From Nibricoccus aquaticus (GTDB lineage Bacteria > Verrucomicrobiota > Verrucomicrobiia > Opitutales > Opitutaceae), in contig NZ_CP023344.1 of assembly GCF_002310495.1 (NCBI RefSeq), positions 806,001-870,000 of the forward strand: DNA of 64,000 nt, read 5' to 3'. The notes under the pieces were generated by a model. That model was given only the letters and a program-made list of their open reading frames with translations, was not told the DNA's origin and ran no database searches. Both the position numbers and the translations under genes were made by a program. Positions 1 through 8,655 of the stretch are shown here, piece by piece (the stretch's first letter is position 1; the number at the start of each line of letters is the position of its first letter).

Positions 1-1387
1 CCGCACGTTTCCCATCCTCACCCGCACCCACTCCGACCTCGCGCCCCAGCAACGCCAGCTCTCCCACCGCCACCTCCATCATCGCCCCTTCCGTCTCGCT
101 CACACGCGCCACCACACCCGCACCCGGCACAATCCGCCTCTCCACCACGCGCACCACCGCCTCGCCACTCGCACTTCCCTCCGCCCGCAACGCCGCCGCC
201 ACCGGATGCGCCAGCCCTTCCTCGACCGCCGCCACCGCCGCGCGCAACCACGCTTCCTTCGCAACAAACCCAGGCTCCACCCGCCACGCCTTTACCTCCC
301 GCGCCTCCATCGACAACGTACCCGTTTTGTCGAGACACACGTGATCCACCCGGCCGAGCGCCTCCAGAAAATCCCCCGTCCGCGCGACGAGCCCCAGCTT
401 CGCCAGCCGCGCCAGCCCGCCCCACACTGCCACCGGCGTCGCCAGTCCCATCGCGCACGGACACGCCACCAGCAACACCGCCATCGCGTTAAACAACGCC
501 CGCTCCCACGGCGCATAAAACCACCACCCCGCAAACGTCCCCGCACTCACGCCCACCACCAGCGGCAAAAACCACGCCATCAACCTATCCGCCTGCGCCT
601 GCAACCGCGACGGCGCCACCCGCGCCCGCTCCACCGCCGACAAAATCCCATCCAGCCTCCGTTCTCCCGCGTCCGCCCGGATCTCGAAACTCCCATCCAC
701 CGAAAACGTCCCCGCCAGCACCCGCTCGCCCGGCCCGCGCGACACCGGCTGCCACTCGCCCGTCATCGACGTTTCCTGCACATACCCGCGCCCGCTCACG
801 ATCTCCCCATCCACCGCGATCGCCGCCCCCGGCGCCACCCGCACGCTCTCCCCTCCCGTCAATTCCCTCACGCTCCTCTCCACAACCAAACCATCCGCCC
901 CCACCACCGCACACACCTCAAACACTTCCCGCGTCCGATCCACCGCGCGCAACGCCGACACCCGGCTCCGCGCCCCGAGCATCTTCCCCGCCGTGTGGAC
1001 CACGATCAGCACCGCCACCACTTCGTAGTAAACTGATCCCGCCTTCGTGAACGTCCCGATCAGCGATCCGCTCAACGCCCCCGCCAGCGTCACCAAAAAC
1101 AACAAATCGATGCTGATCCTCCGCGCCCGCGCCGCCTCCCACGCCGACCGCACCAAGTCTCCGCCAAGAAAATACAGCGACCCCAGCGCCGCAAAAATTA
1201 AAATCCCATGCACCACGCCGTAAGCCCAAGCGTTGTCCACTTCCGATAAATTCACCGCCAGGCTGAACACCATCGCCTGCGCCGCCACCGCCAGCCCCGC
1301 CCCGATCTTCAGCCACCCGCGATCGAGCAGCCGCTGATCGGCCTGAAGCCCGGGCTCGACGTCGATGATTTCGGCAGCGTTGCTCAT
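1..1387 (-). CDS. Heavy-metal-translocating P1B-type ATPase, C-terminus beyond window
   Basis: Pumps a soft metal ion, probably Cu(I), across the inner membrane using ATP. About 462 residues are visible and the frame is still open at base 1, so the nucleotide-binding end is outside. The metal site CPC is at residues 309-311 in VACPCAMGLATP, and the phosphorylated Asp is at about 353 in DKTGT. An actuator-type TGE motif lies near residue 205. Several hydrophobic segments precede these. The ATG at 1387 is the first start after an in-frame TGA at 1472-1474, so no N-terminal HMA domain with CxxC is encoded. This resembles short CcoI/CopA-like pumps that mature cytochrome oxidase. Choosing between CcoI and CopA would need the neighbours to the left. 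Metal specificity is inferred from CPC only. Confidence 0.9.
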   Translation of the reverse strand, partial: MSNAAEIIDVEPGLQADQRLLDRGWLKIGAGLAVAAQAMVFSLAVNLSEVDNAWAYGVVHGILIFAALGSLYFLGGDLVRSAWEAARARRISIDLLFLVTLAGALSGSLIGTFTKAGSVYYEVVAVLIVVHTAGKMLGARSRVSALRAVDRTREVFEVCAVVGADGLVVERSVRELTGGESVRVAPGAAIAVDGEIVSGRGYVQETSMTGEWQPVSRGPGERVLAGTFSVDGSFEIRADAGERRLDGILSAVERARVAPSRLQAQADRLMAWFLPLVVGVSAGTFAGWWFYAPWERALFNAMAVLLVACPCAMGLATPVAVWGGLARLAKLGLVARTGDFLEALGRVDHVCLDKTGTLSMEAREVKAWRVEPGFVAKEAWLRAAVAAVEEGLAHPVAAALRAEGSASGEAVVRVVERRIVPGAGVVARVSETEGAMMEVAVGELALLGREVGVGAGEDGKRA

Positions 1388-1476
1388 GAGATAAACGGAA
1401 CCCGGGACCGTGCCCGCCGTCGCATTCACCGTCAACGCCCGCGCCTCATCACCGCCTCTCTCGACACACGCTCACC

Positions 1477-2172
1477 ATGAAACTCCCTCGCCGCCTCCCC
1501 ACCTTCCTCGCCGTCACCTTCTCCGCCCTCGCGCTCTCCGCGCACGCCGGCAGTACCGTCACCGGTGTCATCGTCGTCCCCTACGAGGGCCAGCGCTCCA
1601 CTTCCATCGCCCTCGTGCAACCCGCCGACTACGTCTGCGCCACCGTCGCCATCTCCAGCCGCGAAAAAGACTCCGCCCGCCAGGCCGACGACGTCCGCAA
1701 CACCGTCAACCTCCTCTCCGCCACCATCGCCAAAACTCCCCGCCTCCAGATCCACCAAGGCCCCCTCCGCTTCTTCTCCACCGGCGGCAGCGGAAAAATT
1801 TTCTCCAGCACCAGCTACGGCGGCTCCTCCCAACTCTCCACCAGCGTCCGCATCCTCTACAAACTCGACGACCCCGAGCACGACGCCTTCTCCGCCTCCG
1901 TCGCCGTCCGCAAACTCGTCGACGAACTCAAATCCCCCGCCCAGACCGACGTCCGCATCGTCTCCGTCACCCTCGCCGTCGACTCCCCCGAACGTCAGCG
2001 CGAGCGCCTCCTCTCCCTCATCCGCGACAGCGCCGACGCCATGAAAAAAACCTTCAACGCCTCCGAAGTCACCATCGGCGGCCTCGACGGTGCCGTCCTC
2101 GTCCGCCAGGTCGACGACGCCTCCGTCGAACTCTTCATCGACTACCAGCTCAGCGTCACCACCGGGAAATAA
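1477..2172 (+). CDS. Secreted SIMPL-like (DUF541-type) protein
   Basis: 231 residues with a clear Sec signal peptide (positive start, hydrophobic core, cleavage near SAHA/G at about residues 21-25). The mature part has alternating beta-strand and helix character. It contains a stretch with paired Arg/Glu residues (RQRERLLSLIRDSADAMKK) and a C-terminal strand pattern like SIMPL/DUF541 proteins. That match is by general look, not by a diagnostic motif. It starts 89 bp from the divergent P-type ATPase gene and is probably monocistronic. Function is unknown; periplasmic location is inferred from the signal peptide. Confidence 0.7.
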   Translation: MKLPRRLPTFLAVTFSALALSAHAGSTVTGVIVVPYEGQRSTSIALVQPADYVCATVAISSREKDSARQADDVRNTVNLLSATIAKTPRLQIHQGPLRFFSTGGSGKIFSSTSYGGSSQLSTSVRILYKLDDPEHDAFSASVAVRKLVDELKSPAQTDVRIVSVTLAVDSPERQRERLLSLIRDSADAMKKTFNASEVTIGGLDGAVLVRQVDDASVELFIDYQLSVTTGK

Positions 2173-2296
2173 GCGCCTGCAAGTTCCCCGCTTTCTTCCC
2201 TGGAGGGACGACCTCCGTGCCGTCCATTCCGCCTCCGGCACCGCCTCTGCATCCGCGCTCACACCCGCCCGCGCCCTCCCGCCATCCGCCGTCTCA

Positions 2297-3265
2297 TCAC
2301 TTCGCCGGCTCCACGCCCTCCGAAGTCTGCACCACCCGCTTCATCGTGCCGTCCGGATTGTAGTAAAGATAGTCGATGCACACCGACCTCCGGAAACTCC
2401 CGCCCAGCGGCGTCCCTCCGTTGTGATAGATGAAGTAGTCGCGCCCTTTATACGTGATGATCGACTGGTGGATCGTGTTGCTGTTGCCCGCCAGCTCCGC
2501 GAGCAACCCGCGATACTCCCACGGCCCCGTGATGCTCTTGCTCGTCGCATACGCGATCTTCTCCGGGAACCCCGTCGCATACGTCAGGTAATAAATCTCC
2601 CCGCGCTTATGCACCCACGGCGCCTCCGTGAAATGCGGCACATCCACCTTCACGATCTCGCCCTCAAACTCCGTCATGTTCGCCTTCAACTTCACGTACC
2701 GGCACCGCTGATTCCCCCAAAATAGATACGCCTGCCCGTCATCGTCGATGAACGCCGCCGGATCGATATCGTCCCATTCGATCGGCACATCCGTCGTCAT
2801 CTCATTCGTGATCATCGCCGACCCCCGCGCATCCTTGAACGGCCCCAGCGGATTATCCGCCACCGCCACCCCGATCGCGAAGCCCGCCTTCCCACCGCGC
2901 GACACCGGCGCGTACCAATAAAATTCTCCGCCCTTCTCCACCACATGCCCCGCCCAGGCGTTCTCCTTCGCCCACGGAAAATCCGCGAGCGACATCGGCG
3001 AGGGATGCGCCTTCCACGTCACCATGTCCGTCGAGGAAAACACCAGCCACTTCTTCATCACATACCCCTGATGCTTCTCCCCCGCCTCATCGTGCCCGGT
3101 GTACAAATACACCGTCCCGTTATGCACCAGCGCCGCCGGGTCCGCTGTCAGCGGATCGACAATAGCCGGATTCGCCGCCCGCCCGCACACTGTCAGCGCT
3201 GCCAGCAAACTCGATAAAGCCAAAGCACGCGCCCGCAGACGCGAAAAACAGGGGTAGGTTTTCAT
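2297..3265 (-). CDS. Secreted glycoside hydrolase family 43 protein
   Basis: Inverting glycosidase of the five-bladed beta-propeller GH43 type, likely acting on arabinan or xylan side chains in the periplasm or outside. 322 residues from the ATG at 3265; the open frame extends further upstream, but only this start gives a signal peptide (MKTYPCFSRLRARALAL...). The three family acidic residues are visible: Asp42 in TADPAAL (base), Asp158 in DDIDPAAFIDDDG (pKa modulator) and Glu204 in FTEAPWV (acid). The repeated strand motifs YLYTG, YLFWG and YYLTYA fit propeller blades. It lies downstream of the ligase gene on the same strand, 109 bp apart. Together with the PL9 lyase and the sugar importer it suggests pectin/arabinan use. 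Exact substrate cannot be told. Confidence 0.9.
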   Translation of the reverse strand: MKTYPCFSRLRARALALSSLLAALTVCGRAANPAIVDPLTADPAALVHNGTVYLYTGHDEAGEKHQGYVMKKWLVFSSTDMVTWKAHPSPMSLADFPWAKENAWAGHVVEKGGEFYWYAPVSRGGKAGFAIGVAVADNPLGPFKDARGSAMITNEMTTDVPIEWDDIDPAAFIDDDGQAYLFWGNQRCRYVKLKANMTEFEGEIVKVDVPHFTEAPWVHKRGEIYYLTYATGFPEKIAYATSKSITGPWEYRGLLAELAGNSNTIHQSIITYKGRDYFIYHNGGTPLGGSFRRSVCIDYLYYNPDGTMKRVVQTSEGVEPAK

Positions 3266-3374
3266 CGCCACCCACCACAACCTCCCCGCCCCATCCCGCC
3301 ACCCCCACCTTACTGGCCCGTAACGCCCCACACACCGCCGCCTCCCAGCCCATTCATAGTCCTCCCATTACTGG

Positions 3375-5294
3375 TCACTGCGTGCGTCCGCTCGCGGACG
3401 CACGCATCGCCTCCATCAACGCCCGCGTTTCCTTCTCCGCGAAAAACGCCACCAACGCCTCCGCCTGCCGCGCACTCACCCCATTCACTCGCGCCAGCCG
3501 CTCCACACCCGCCGCCGCCAGTTCCTCCAACGTACCGAACTCCCTCCCCAACACCCGCGCCGTCGCCGCCCCCACCCCCGGCACACCCAACCCGCTGATC
3601 ACCCGCCACAACTCCGCCCGTCTGCTCGCCTCCACCGCCGCAAAAAGTTTCCCCGCCGTCTTCTCGCCGACACCCGGCACCGCCCGCCACTCCTCGCGCG
3701 TCATCCGATAAAAATCCCCGAGGGTCCGCACGCACCCGCTGCGCACCGCCGCCGCGATCGTCTCCTCCCCGAGCCCGCGAATCGCCACACCTTGCGTGCC
3801 CGCGAAATGCTTCAACCGCGCGACCACCTGCGCCTCGCAATCCCGGTTCGGACAATACCGCATCGCCCCATCCTCCGTCCGCGTCACCACACCCGCCCCG
3901 CACACCGGACAATCCTCAGGAAACAAAAACGCCACCGCCACACGTCCGCCCACCCGTTCCGCCCCACGCCCCGCCTTATCCACGCCCACCACCGCCGGAA
4001 TAATCTCCCCCGCCTTCTCCACAAAAACCATATCTCCCACCCGCACATCCATCCGCGCGATCTCCTCCGCATTGTGCAACGTCGCCCGCGCCACTCGCGC
4101 CCCTCCGAGCCGCACCGGCTCCAGCTCCGCCACCGGCGTCAGCACACCGCTTCGTCCTACTTGCACCGTGATCGCTTTCACCCAAGTGCAAGCCCGCTCC
4201 GTCGTGAACTTATACGCCACCGCCCACCGCGGCGCATGGCCCGTCGCCCCGATCCTCTCCTGCTGCGCAACCTCATCTAATTTGATCACCACCCCGTCCG
4301 TCGGAAACGCCAGCTCACTCCGCCTCCGCTCAAACGCCCTAACCGCCGCGCACACGTCATCCACCGTCTTCGCCCGCCTCACCTCCGCGATTCCCGGCAA
4401 TCCCCACGCGCGCACCCTCGCATAAAAATCACCCTGCGTCACCGCCCGCGCGCTCACCGGCCTCACTTCCCCGAACCCATAAAACACCACGCTCAACCCC
4501 CGCCGCGCCGCCTCCGCCGCATCGTCCAACTTCAAACTCCCCGCCGCCAGCGCCCGCGGATTTGCAAACTCCGCCTCGCCCAACGCCGCCCGTTCCGCAT
4601 TCACCCGGGCAAACTCCGCAAACGTCACCAACACTTCGCCACGCACCTCGATCCTATCCGGCCACTCCGCGCCCGCCAGCCGTTCCGCCAGCCCCGCGAT
4701 TCCCCGCGCATTCGCCGTCACGTTATCGCCTTCGCTACCATCGCCGCGCGTCACCAACCGCACCAGCCGCCCGCGCTCGTACGTCGCGCTCACCGCCAGC
4801 CCGTCATACTTCGGCTCCACCACCCAGCCCACCTCGCCCGCTTTCGCCCCATCATTCATCGCCGTCCCTCCACGCGCCTCCGCCTCCACCCGCTTCAAAA
4901 ACACCCGCAGCTCCGCCTCCGAGTAAACCTTCTCCAGACTCATCATCCGCTCTCCATGCCGCCACGTCGGAAACCGCCCGCTCCGATCATCGCCCACAGC
5001 CGCCGTTTTTATCGCACCGCCCGCCTCATCGCTTCCCGCCTTCACCCCCGCACGTCGCTCCAGTTCCACCAGCTCCCGCTTCAACCGGTCATAGGCCTCG
5101 TCGCTGATCTCCGGCGCCGCCTTCTTGAAATACAGCTCGTCGTGCCGCGCGATCTCCCCGCGCAACGCGTTCATACGCTCCACCGCGTTGTCCGCAACGC
5201 CCTCCACCGCTGCGCCACGCAACCACGCGATCAAAAACCACACCGCCAGAGACGCCACGCGCCCGGCCCGACTCCCGCCAAGGAATTTCGCCAT
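3375..5294 (-). CDS. NAD-dependent DNA ligase (LigA/LigB-type) with signal peptide and no BRCT domain
   Basis: Seals nicks using NAD+. 639 residues. The adenylation lysine is Lys162 in the KYDG motif, and RGDGSEGDN and DGVVIK motifs follow. A zinc finger has Cys462, Cys465, Cys481 and Cys486. The helix-hairpin-helix region (VPGVGEKTAGKL, LGVPGVGAATARVLG) follows and the protein ends about 10 residues later, so the usual BRCT domain is missing. The ATG at 5294 is preceded by AGAGAGG, a good ribosome site; an upstream ATG at 5330 is less likely. Residues 1-35 look like a signal peptide or membrane anchor (KFLGGSRAGR, then VASLAVWFLIAWL, then GVAD). This layout recalls E. coli LigB, which also has a leader and lacks BRCT, but here KxDG and the zinc finger are intact. 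It is probably a second ligase. Confidence 0.92.
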   Translation of the reverse strand: MAKFLGGSRAGRVASLAVWFLIAWLRGAAVEGVADNAVERMNALRGEIARHDELYFKKAAPEISDEAYDRLKRELVELERRAGVKAGSDEAGGAIKTAAVGDDRSGRFPTWRHGERMMSLEKVYSEAELRVFLKRVEAEARGGTAMNDGAKAGEVGWVVEPKYDGLAVSATYERGRLVRLVTRGDGSEGDNVTANARGIAGLAERLAGAEWPDRIEVRGEVLVTFAEFARVNAERAALGEAEFANPRALAAGSLKLDDAAEAARRGLSVVFYGFGEVRPVSARAVTQGDFYARVRAWGLPGIAEVRRAKTVDDVCAAVRAFERRRSELAFPTDGVVIKLDEVAQQERIGATGHAPRWAVAYKFTTERACTWVKAITVQVGRSGVLTPVAELEPVRLGGARVARATLHNAEEIARMDVRVGDMVFVEKAGEIIPAVVGVDKAGRGAERVGGRVAVAFLFPEDCPVCGAGVVTRTEDGAMRYCPNRDCEAQVVARLKHFAGTQGVAIRGLGEETIAAAVRSGCVRTLGDFYRMTREEWRAVPGVGEKTAGKLFAAVEASRRAELWRVISGLGVPGVGAATARVLGREFGTLEELAAAGVERLARVNGVSARQAEALVAFFAEKETRALMEAMRASASGRTQ

Positions 5295-5365
5295 GCCTCT
5301 CTGAATGAACGCTACGGCCGCTTCACGCAAAGATCTAAATCAACTCCCTCCTCGTGGATTGCCTC

Positions 5366-6904
5366 ATGCCCTCCTTTCGTTTCTCAACCTCCATGCTTCG
5401 TTACTTCCCGGGCAGGAGCGGACGTTTCCCGTCAACATGGCTCGCCAGCCTCGCCGTCATCATCGCCTTCACCGGCCTTCCCCTCGCCGCCCAACCCATC
5501 TGGCTGCGGCTTCAATGCGCGGATTTCTCGATCTACACCGACGGCTCTCAACGCGACTTGGAAAGCGTCGCCGTGACCTACGCCGCCTTCCGCCAGCTCA
5601 GCCGCGACTTGCTCCTTCGCCCCGAGACCAAGGTGCCGCCCTCGACCATCATTTTATTCCGCCGCCTCGATTCCCTGAAAAAACACTCCGCGCCTATCCA
5701 AAATTCCGACCTCACCATCGCCGCGTTTTCCACCGAGGTCGACTCTCGCATCCTCACCGCACTCTGCGTCGCCGGCGATCGCAAAAATGCCCAGGCCACC
5801 CTCTTTGAATTCGAAACCATCTGGACCCTCGGCCGCTCCGGTTACCTGCTTCCGACCTGGATCGCGCAAGGAGCCGGTCAGGTCCTCTCATCACTGGAGA
5901 TCGATAAATCCAACGCCATTCTCGGACGCGACTCGGGCCGCTTCGACCATCGCCTGTCCATTCCCTGGAAACGATTCCTCGAAATCAACGAAGCTTCCCC
6001 CGAGTACAAGGGCGACGACGACCCCGGCGCATTCCACGGACAAGCCTGGTCACTGATGCACTGGGTTCTGCTCAATCAGGACAACACTCAGGAGCGTTTC
6101 CAACGCGTATCCAAAGAACACAGTCTGCTTCAACACGGCAAAGAGGTCGCCTCCGTGCTCGATGTCCCGCTCGCGACCCTGAATCGCGAGGTCAACAAGC
6201 ACTTCCGCGGCCGCCTGAAAACCCGCGCGTTCCCGTTCGATGAGAAAGCCCTGCGCGCCGGCTGGACCATTTCCCCCGCTCCTCTCGCTGAAGTGATGAT
6301 CAATTGCGCCGACCTCCTCGCCTCCGCTCAAAAACCAGCCGAGGCCCGCGCCGAACTCGCTCAAGCCGTCGCCCTCGCGCCCGAAGAACCCGAAGTCCAC
6401 GAAGCCATCGCCCGCCTCGCCCTCCGCGAAAACGATCAAGAAACGGCCATCGCCCACTATCGCCGCGCCATCGAGCTGGGCTCCAAGAACCCCATGTCAC
6501 GCCTCCGCTCGGCGACCGCACGTCTCGACGAAAGCAGCACCAATGGCACCGACTTGCCGGGAAACGCGGGCAACAATGCCGCTGAAGCCATCGCCGAAAT
6601 TCGCGAGGTGATCGCTCTTGAACCGCAAAACCTCCACGCCTACCGCCTCCTCGGCCGCGCGCTTTTTCTCGCCCCCAAGCTCGCCGAAAAGGACCTCGAC
6701 GAACTCACACCCGGCCTCGTTCCCGGCGATGCCGGCTCCCATGTGCGCTACTACCGGGCCCTCCTGTACGCGCGCCTAAATATTTTCGACCGCGCGACCG
6801 ACGATCTGAACACCATCGTAGCAGACCCCAGTGTATCCGCCAACGAACGTCGCGCAGCCAAATCGCTCCTGGCCCGTCTCCCTAAGCCGTCTGCCCAACG
6901 GTGA
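5366..6904 (+). CDS. Secreted TPR-repeat protein
   Basis: 512 residues from the ATG at 5366 (an in-frame GTG at 5354 is possible). An N-terminal hydrophobic stretch ending in LPLAAQ looks like a signal peptide. Residues about 45-290 form a globular region (CADFSIYTDGSQRDLE, WIAQGAGQVLSSLE, HGQAWSLMHWVLL) reminiscent of peptidase-MA-like/DUF1570 modules, but I see no HExxH motif. Residues about 310-500 carry tetratricopeptide repeats (EARAELAQAVALAPEEPEVH, AIAHYRRAIELG, ALEPQNLHAYRLLGRALF). It is convergent with the ABC transporter operon, only 21 bp from its end. Function unknown; likely protein-protein interaction in the periplasm. Confidence 0.8.
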   Translation: MPSFRFSTSMLRYFPGRSGRFPSTWLASLAVIIAFTGLPLAAQPIWLRLQCADFSIYTDGSQRDLESVAVTYAAFRQLSRDLLLRPETKVPPSTIILFRRLDSLKKHSAPIQNSDLTIAAFSTEVDSRILTALCVAGDRKNAQATLFEFETIWTLGRSGYLLPTWIAQGAGQVLSSLEIDKSNAILGRDSGRFDHRLSIPWKRFLEINEASPEYKGDDDPGAFHGQAWSLMHWVLLNQDNTQERFQRVSKEHSLLQHGKEVASVLDVPLATLNREVNKHFRGRLKTRAFPFDEKALRAGWTISPAPLAEVMINCADLLASAQKPAEARAELAQAVALAPEEPEVHEAIARLALRENDQETAIAHYRRAIELGSKNPMSRLRSATARLDESSTNGTDLPGNAGNNAAEAIAEIREVIALEPQNLHAYRLLGRALFLAPKLAEKDLDELTPGLVPGDAGSHVRYYRALLYARLNIFDRATDDLNTIVADPSVSANERRAAKSLLARLPKPSAQR

Positions 6905-6925
6905 CATCCGCCGCCAGCCCTCGCC

Positions 6926-7768
6926 TCACTTGATCCCCGTCTGCACCTGCGTCGCCACGATGTAGCGTTGCAGCCAGCGGAACATCAGCAGCACCGGCAG
7001 CGTCGCCATCACCGCGCACGCCAGGATGTCCCCCCACTGCACCGGCGGCTGCGTGAACAGATTCGCCAGGCCGATCTGCACCGTGCGTGTGCTCTCGCGC
7101 GTCCCGATCATCAGCGGCCACAAAAAATCGCCCCAGTGCGTCAGCACATCGAGCACCACCACCGTCGCCAGCGCCGGCTTCACCGACGGCAGCGCCACCC
7201 GCCAGAACTGCGTCCACACCCCCGCCCCATCCATCGCCGCCGCCTCCTCCAGTTGCACCGGCAGCGCCAGAAAATGCTGCCTTAGGAAATAGATGTTAAA
7301 CGCCTTCGCCATAAACGGCAGCGTCAGCCCCGCCATCGCCGCGCCAAACTCCCCCGTCAGCCCCAGATCCCGCGCCGTGAAAAACATCGGCACCGCGATC
7401 ACCTCCACCGGCAGGATGATCAACATCACCACCGCCGCGAACAAACCGTCCCGCCCGCGAAACGTCATCCGCGCAAACGCGTACGCCGCCAGCGCGTTCA
7501 CGATCAACCCGCCGCCCACGATCAACGCCACCTGCGCGACCGACACCAGCAGCGCCGGCCCCAGCGCCGCCCGCCGCCACCCATCCGCATAGTTGCTCAA
7601 CGTCCACGTATCCACGTCCCAGAGACTCGATGCATCCAGCCGGAAGATCGCCGCCTCCTCCCGAAACGATCCCGCCACCGCCCACAACAGCGGCGCGAGG
7701 AACACCACCGCCACCGCGACGCTCCCCACCCACATCGCCGCCACACGCCAGGTCAGTCCGCGCTTCAT
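6926..7768 (-). CDS. Sugar ABC transporter permease, MalG/AraQ type
   Basis: Inner-membrane permease of a CUT1-type sugar importer. 280 residues from the ATG at 7768, which overlaps the stop of the upstream permease in ATGA; longer upstream in-frame starts would run into that gene. About six membrane segments. The ABC-interaction loop is EEAAAMDGAGVWTQFWRVA followed by LPSVKPAL, the usual EAA motif. It is the last gene of the operon binding protein - MalF-type - MalG-type. No ATP-binding subunit is encoded here, so a shared MsmK-like ATPase elsewhere is expected. Confidence 0.93.
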   Translation of the reverse strand: MKRGLTWRVAAMWVGSVAVAVVFLAPLLWAVAGSFREEAAIFRLDASSLWDVDTWTLSNYADGWRRAALGPALLVSVAQVALIVGGGLIVNALAAYAFARMTFRGRDGLFAAVVMLIILPVEVIAVPMFFTARDLGLTGEFGAAMAGLTLPFMAKAFNIYFLRQHFLALPVQLEEAAAMDGAGVWTQFWRVALPSVKPALATVVVLDVLTHWGDFLWPLMIGTRESTRTVQIGLANLFTQPPVQWGDILACAVMATLPVLLMFRWLQRYIVATQVQTGIK

Positions 7769-8655
7769 GATTTTTCCTCCCCGAAAAACATCCGCTGCAT
7801 CCACGTCAGCAATCCCACCCACGTCAGAAACAACACCGCCGCCGCGCACGCCCTTCCCAGCTCCAGATTCAAAAACGTCGCCTCATAAATGTACTGCACC
7901 AGCGACAACGTCCGGTCCTCCGGTCCGCCGCGCGTCATCAAATACGGCTGCACAAACAACCGGAACGCCAGGATCGTCGTCACCGTCACCACAAACACCA
8001 GGGTGTTCCGCAGCGACGGCAGCACCACATGCACCAGCCGCCGCCACGCCCCCGCCCCGTCGATCTGCGCCGCCTCCAGCTGCTCGCGCGGCACACCCTG
8101 CAAGCCCGCCAGAAACACCATCATCTGCAACCCCACACCCTGCCAGATCGACATCGCCGCCAGCGCCGGCAACGCCAGTTGCGGATCGCGCAGCCACGCC
8201 TGCCCCTCGATTCCGAAAATCCCCAGCGCCGCATTCACCAGCCCCGTCTCCCCCGCCTGCTCCGGCTGGTACAACAGCGACCACACCACCGCCAGCACCG
8301 GCAGCGACACCACCACCGGCAGAAAAAAAACCACCCGCAGCCACCGCCACGCCCGCTCCGGCCGGTTCACCCACAACGCCAGCCCCAGCGCCGCCGCCGT
8401 CTGCAATGGCACGATCAACACCGCGAACAACGCCGTATTGAAAAACGCCCGACGAAACCGCGGATCTGTCAGCAGATCAGAATAATTCCCCAACCCCATC
8501 CAACGCGCCCGCTCCGGCGCCAGCAGATCCGCATCGCTCACGCTCCACCACAGCGCCCGCCCCAGCGGCCAGATCACAAAAACCGCCAGCAACCCTAGCG
8601 CCGGCAGCAAAAACCACGGCGCCCGCTTCGCGAAATCTCTCTGCCACGCCGTCAT
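7765..8655 (-). CDS. Sugar ABC transporter permease, MalF/UgpA type
   Basis: First permease of the sugar importer, 296 residues, with about six membrane segments. The N-terminus (WFLLPALGLLAVFVIWPLGRALWWS) is typical of the MalF/UgpA group. The EAA loop reads EAAQIDGAGAWRRLVHVVLP near residue 200, followed by LMTRGGP, a frequent motif in this family. Its ATG overlaps the stop of the binding-protein gene in ATGA, and its own stop overlaps the next start, so translation is probably coupled. Substrate is not shown by the sequence; nearby GH43, PL9 and CE12 genes suggest oligosaccharides from pectin. Confidence 0.93.
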   Translation of the reverse strand: MTAWQRDFAKRAPWFLLPALGLLAVFVIWPLGRALWWSVSDADLLAPERARWMGLGNYSDLLTDPRFRRAFFNTALFAVLIVPLQTAAALGLALWVNRPERAWRWLRVVFFLPVVVSLPVLAVVWSLLYQPEQAGETGLVNAALGIFGIEGQAWLRDPQLALPALAAMSIWQGVGLQMMVFLAGLQGVPREQLEAAQIDGAGAWRRLVHVVLPSLRNTLVFVVTVTTILAFRLFVQPYLMTRGGPEDRTLSLVQYIYEATFLNLELGRACAAAVLFLTWVGLLTWMQRMFFGEEKS

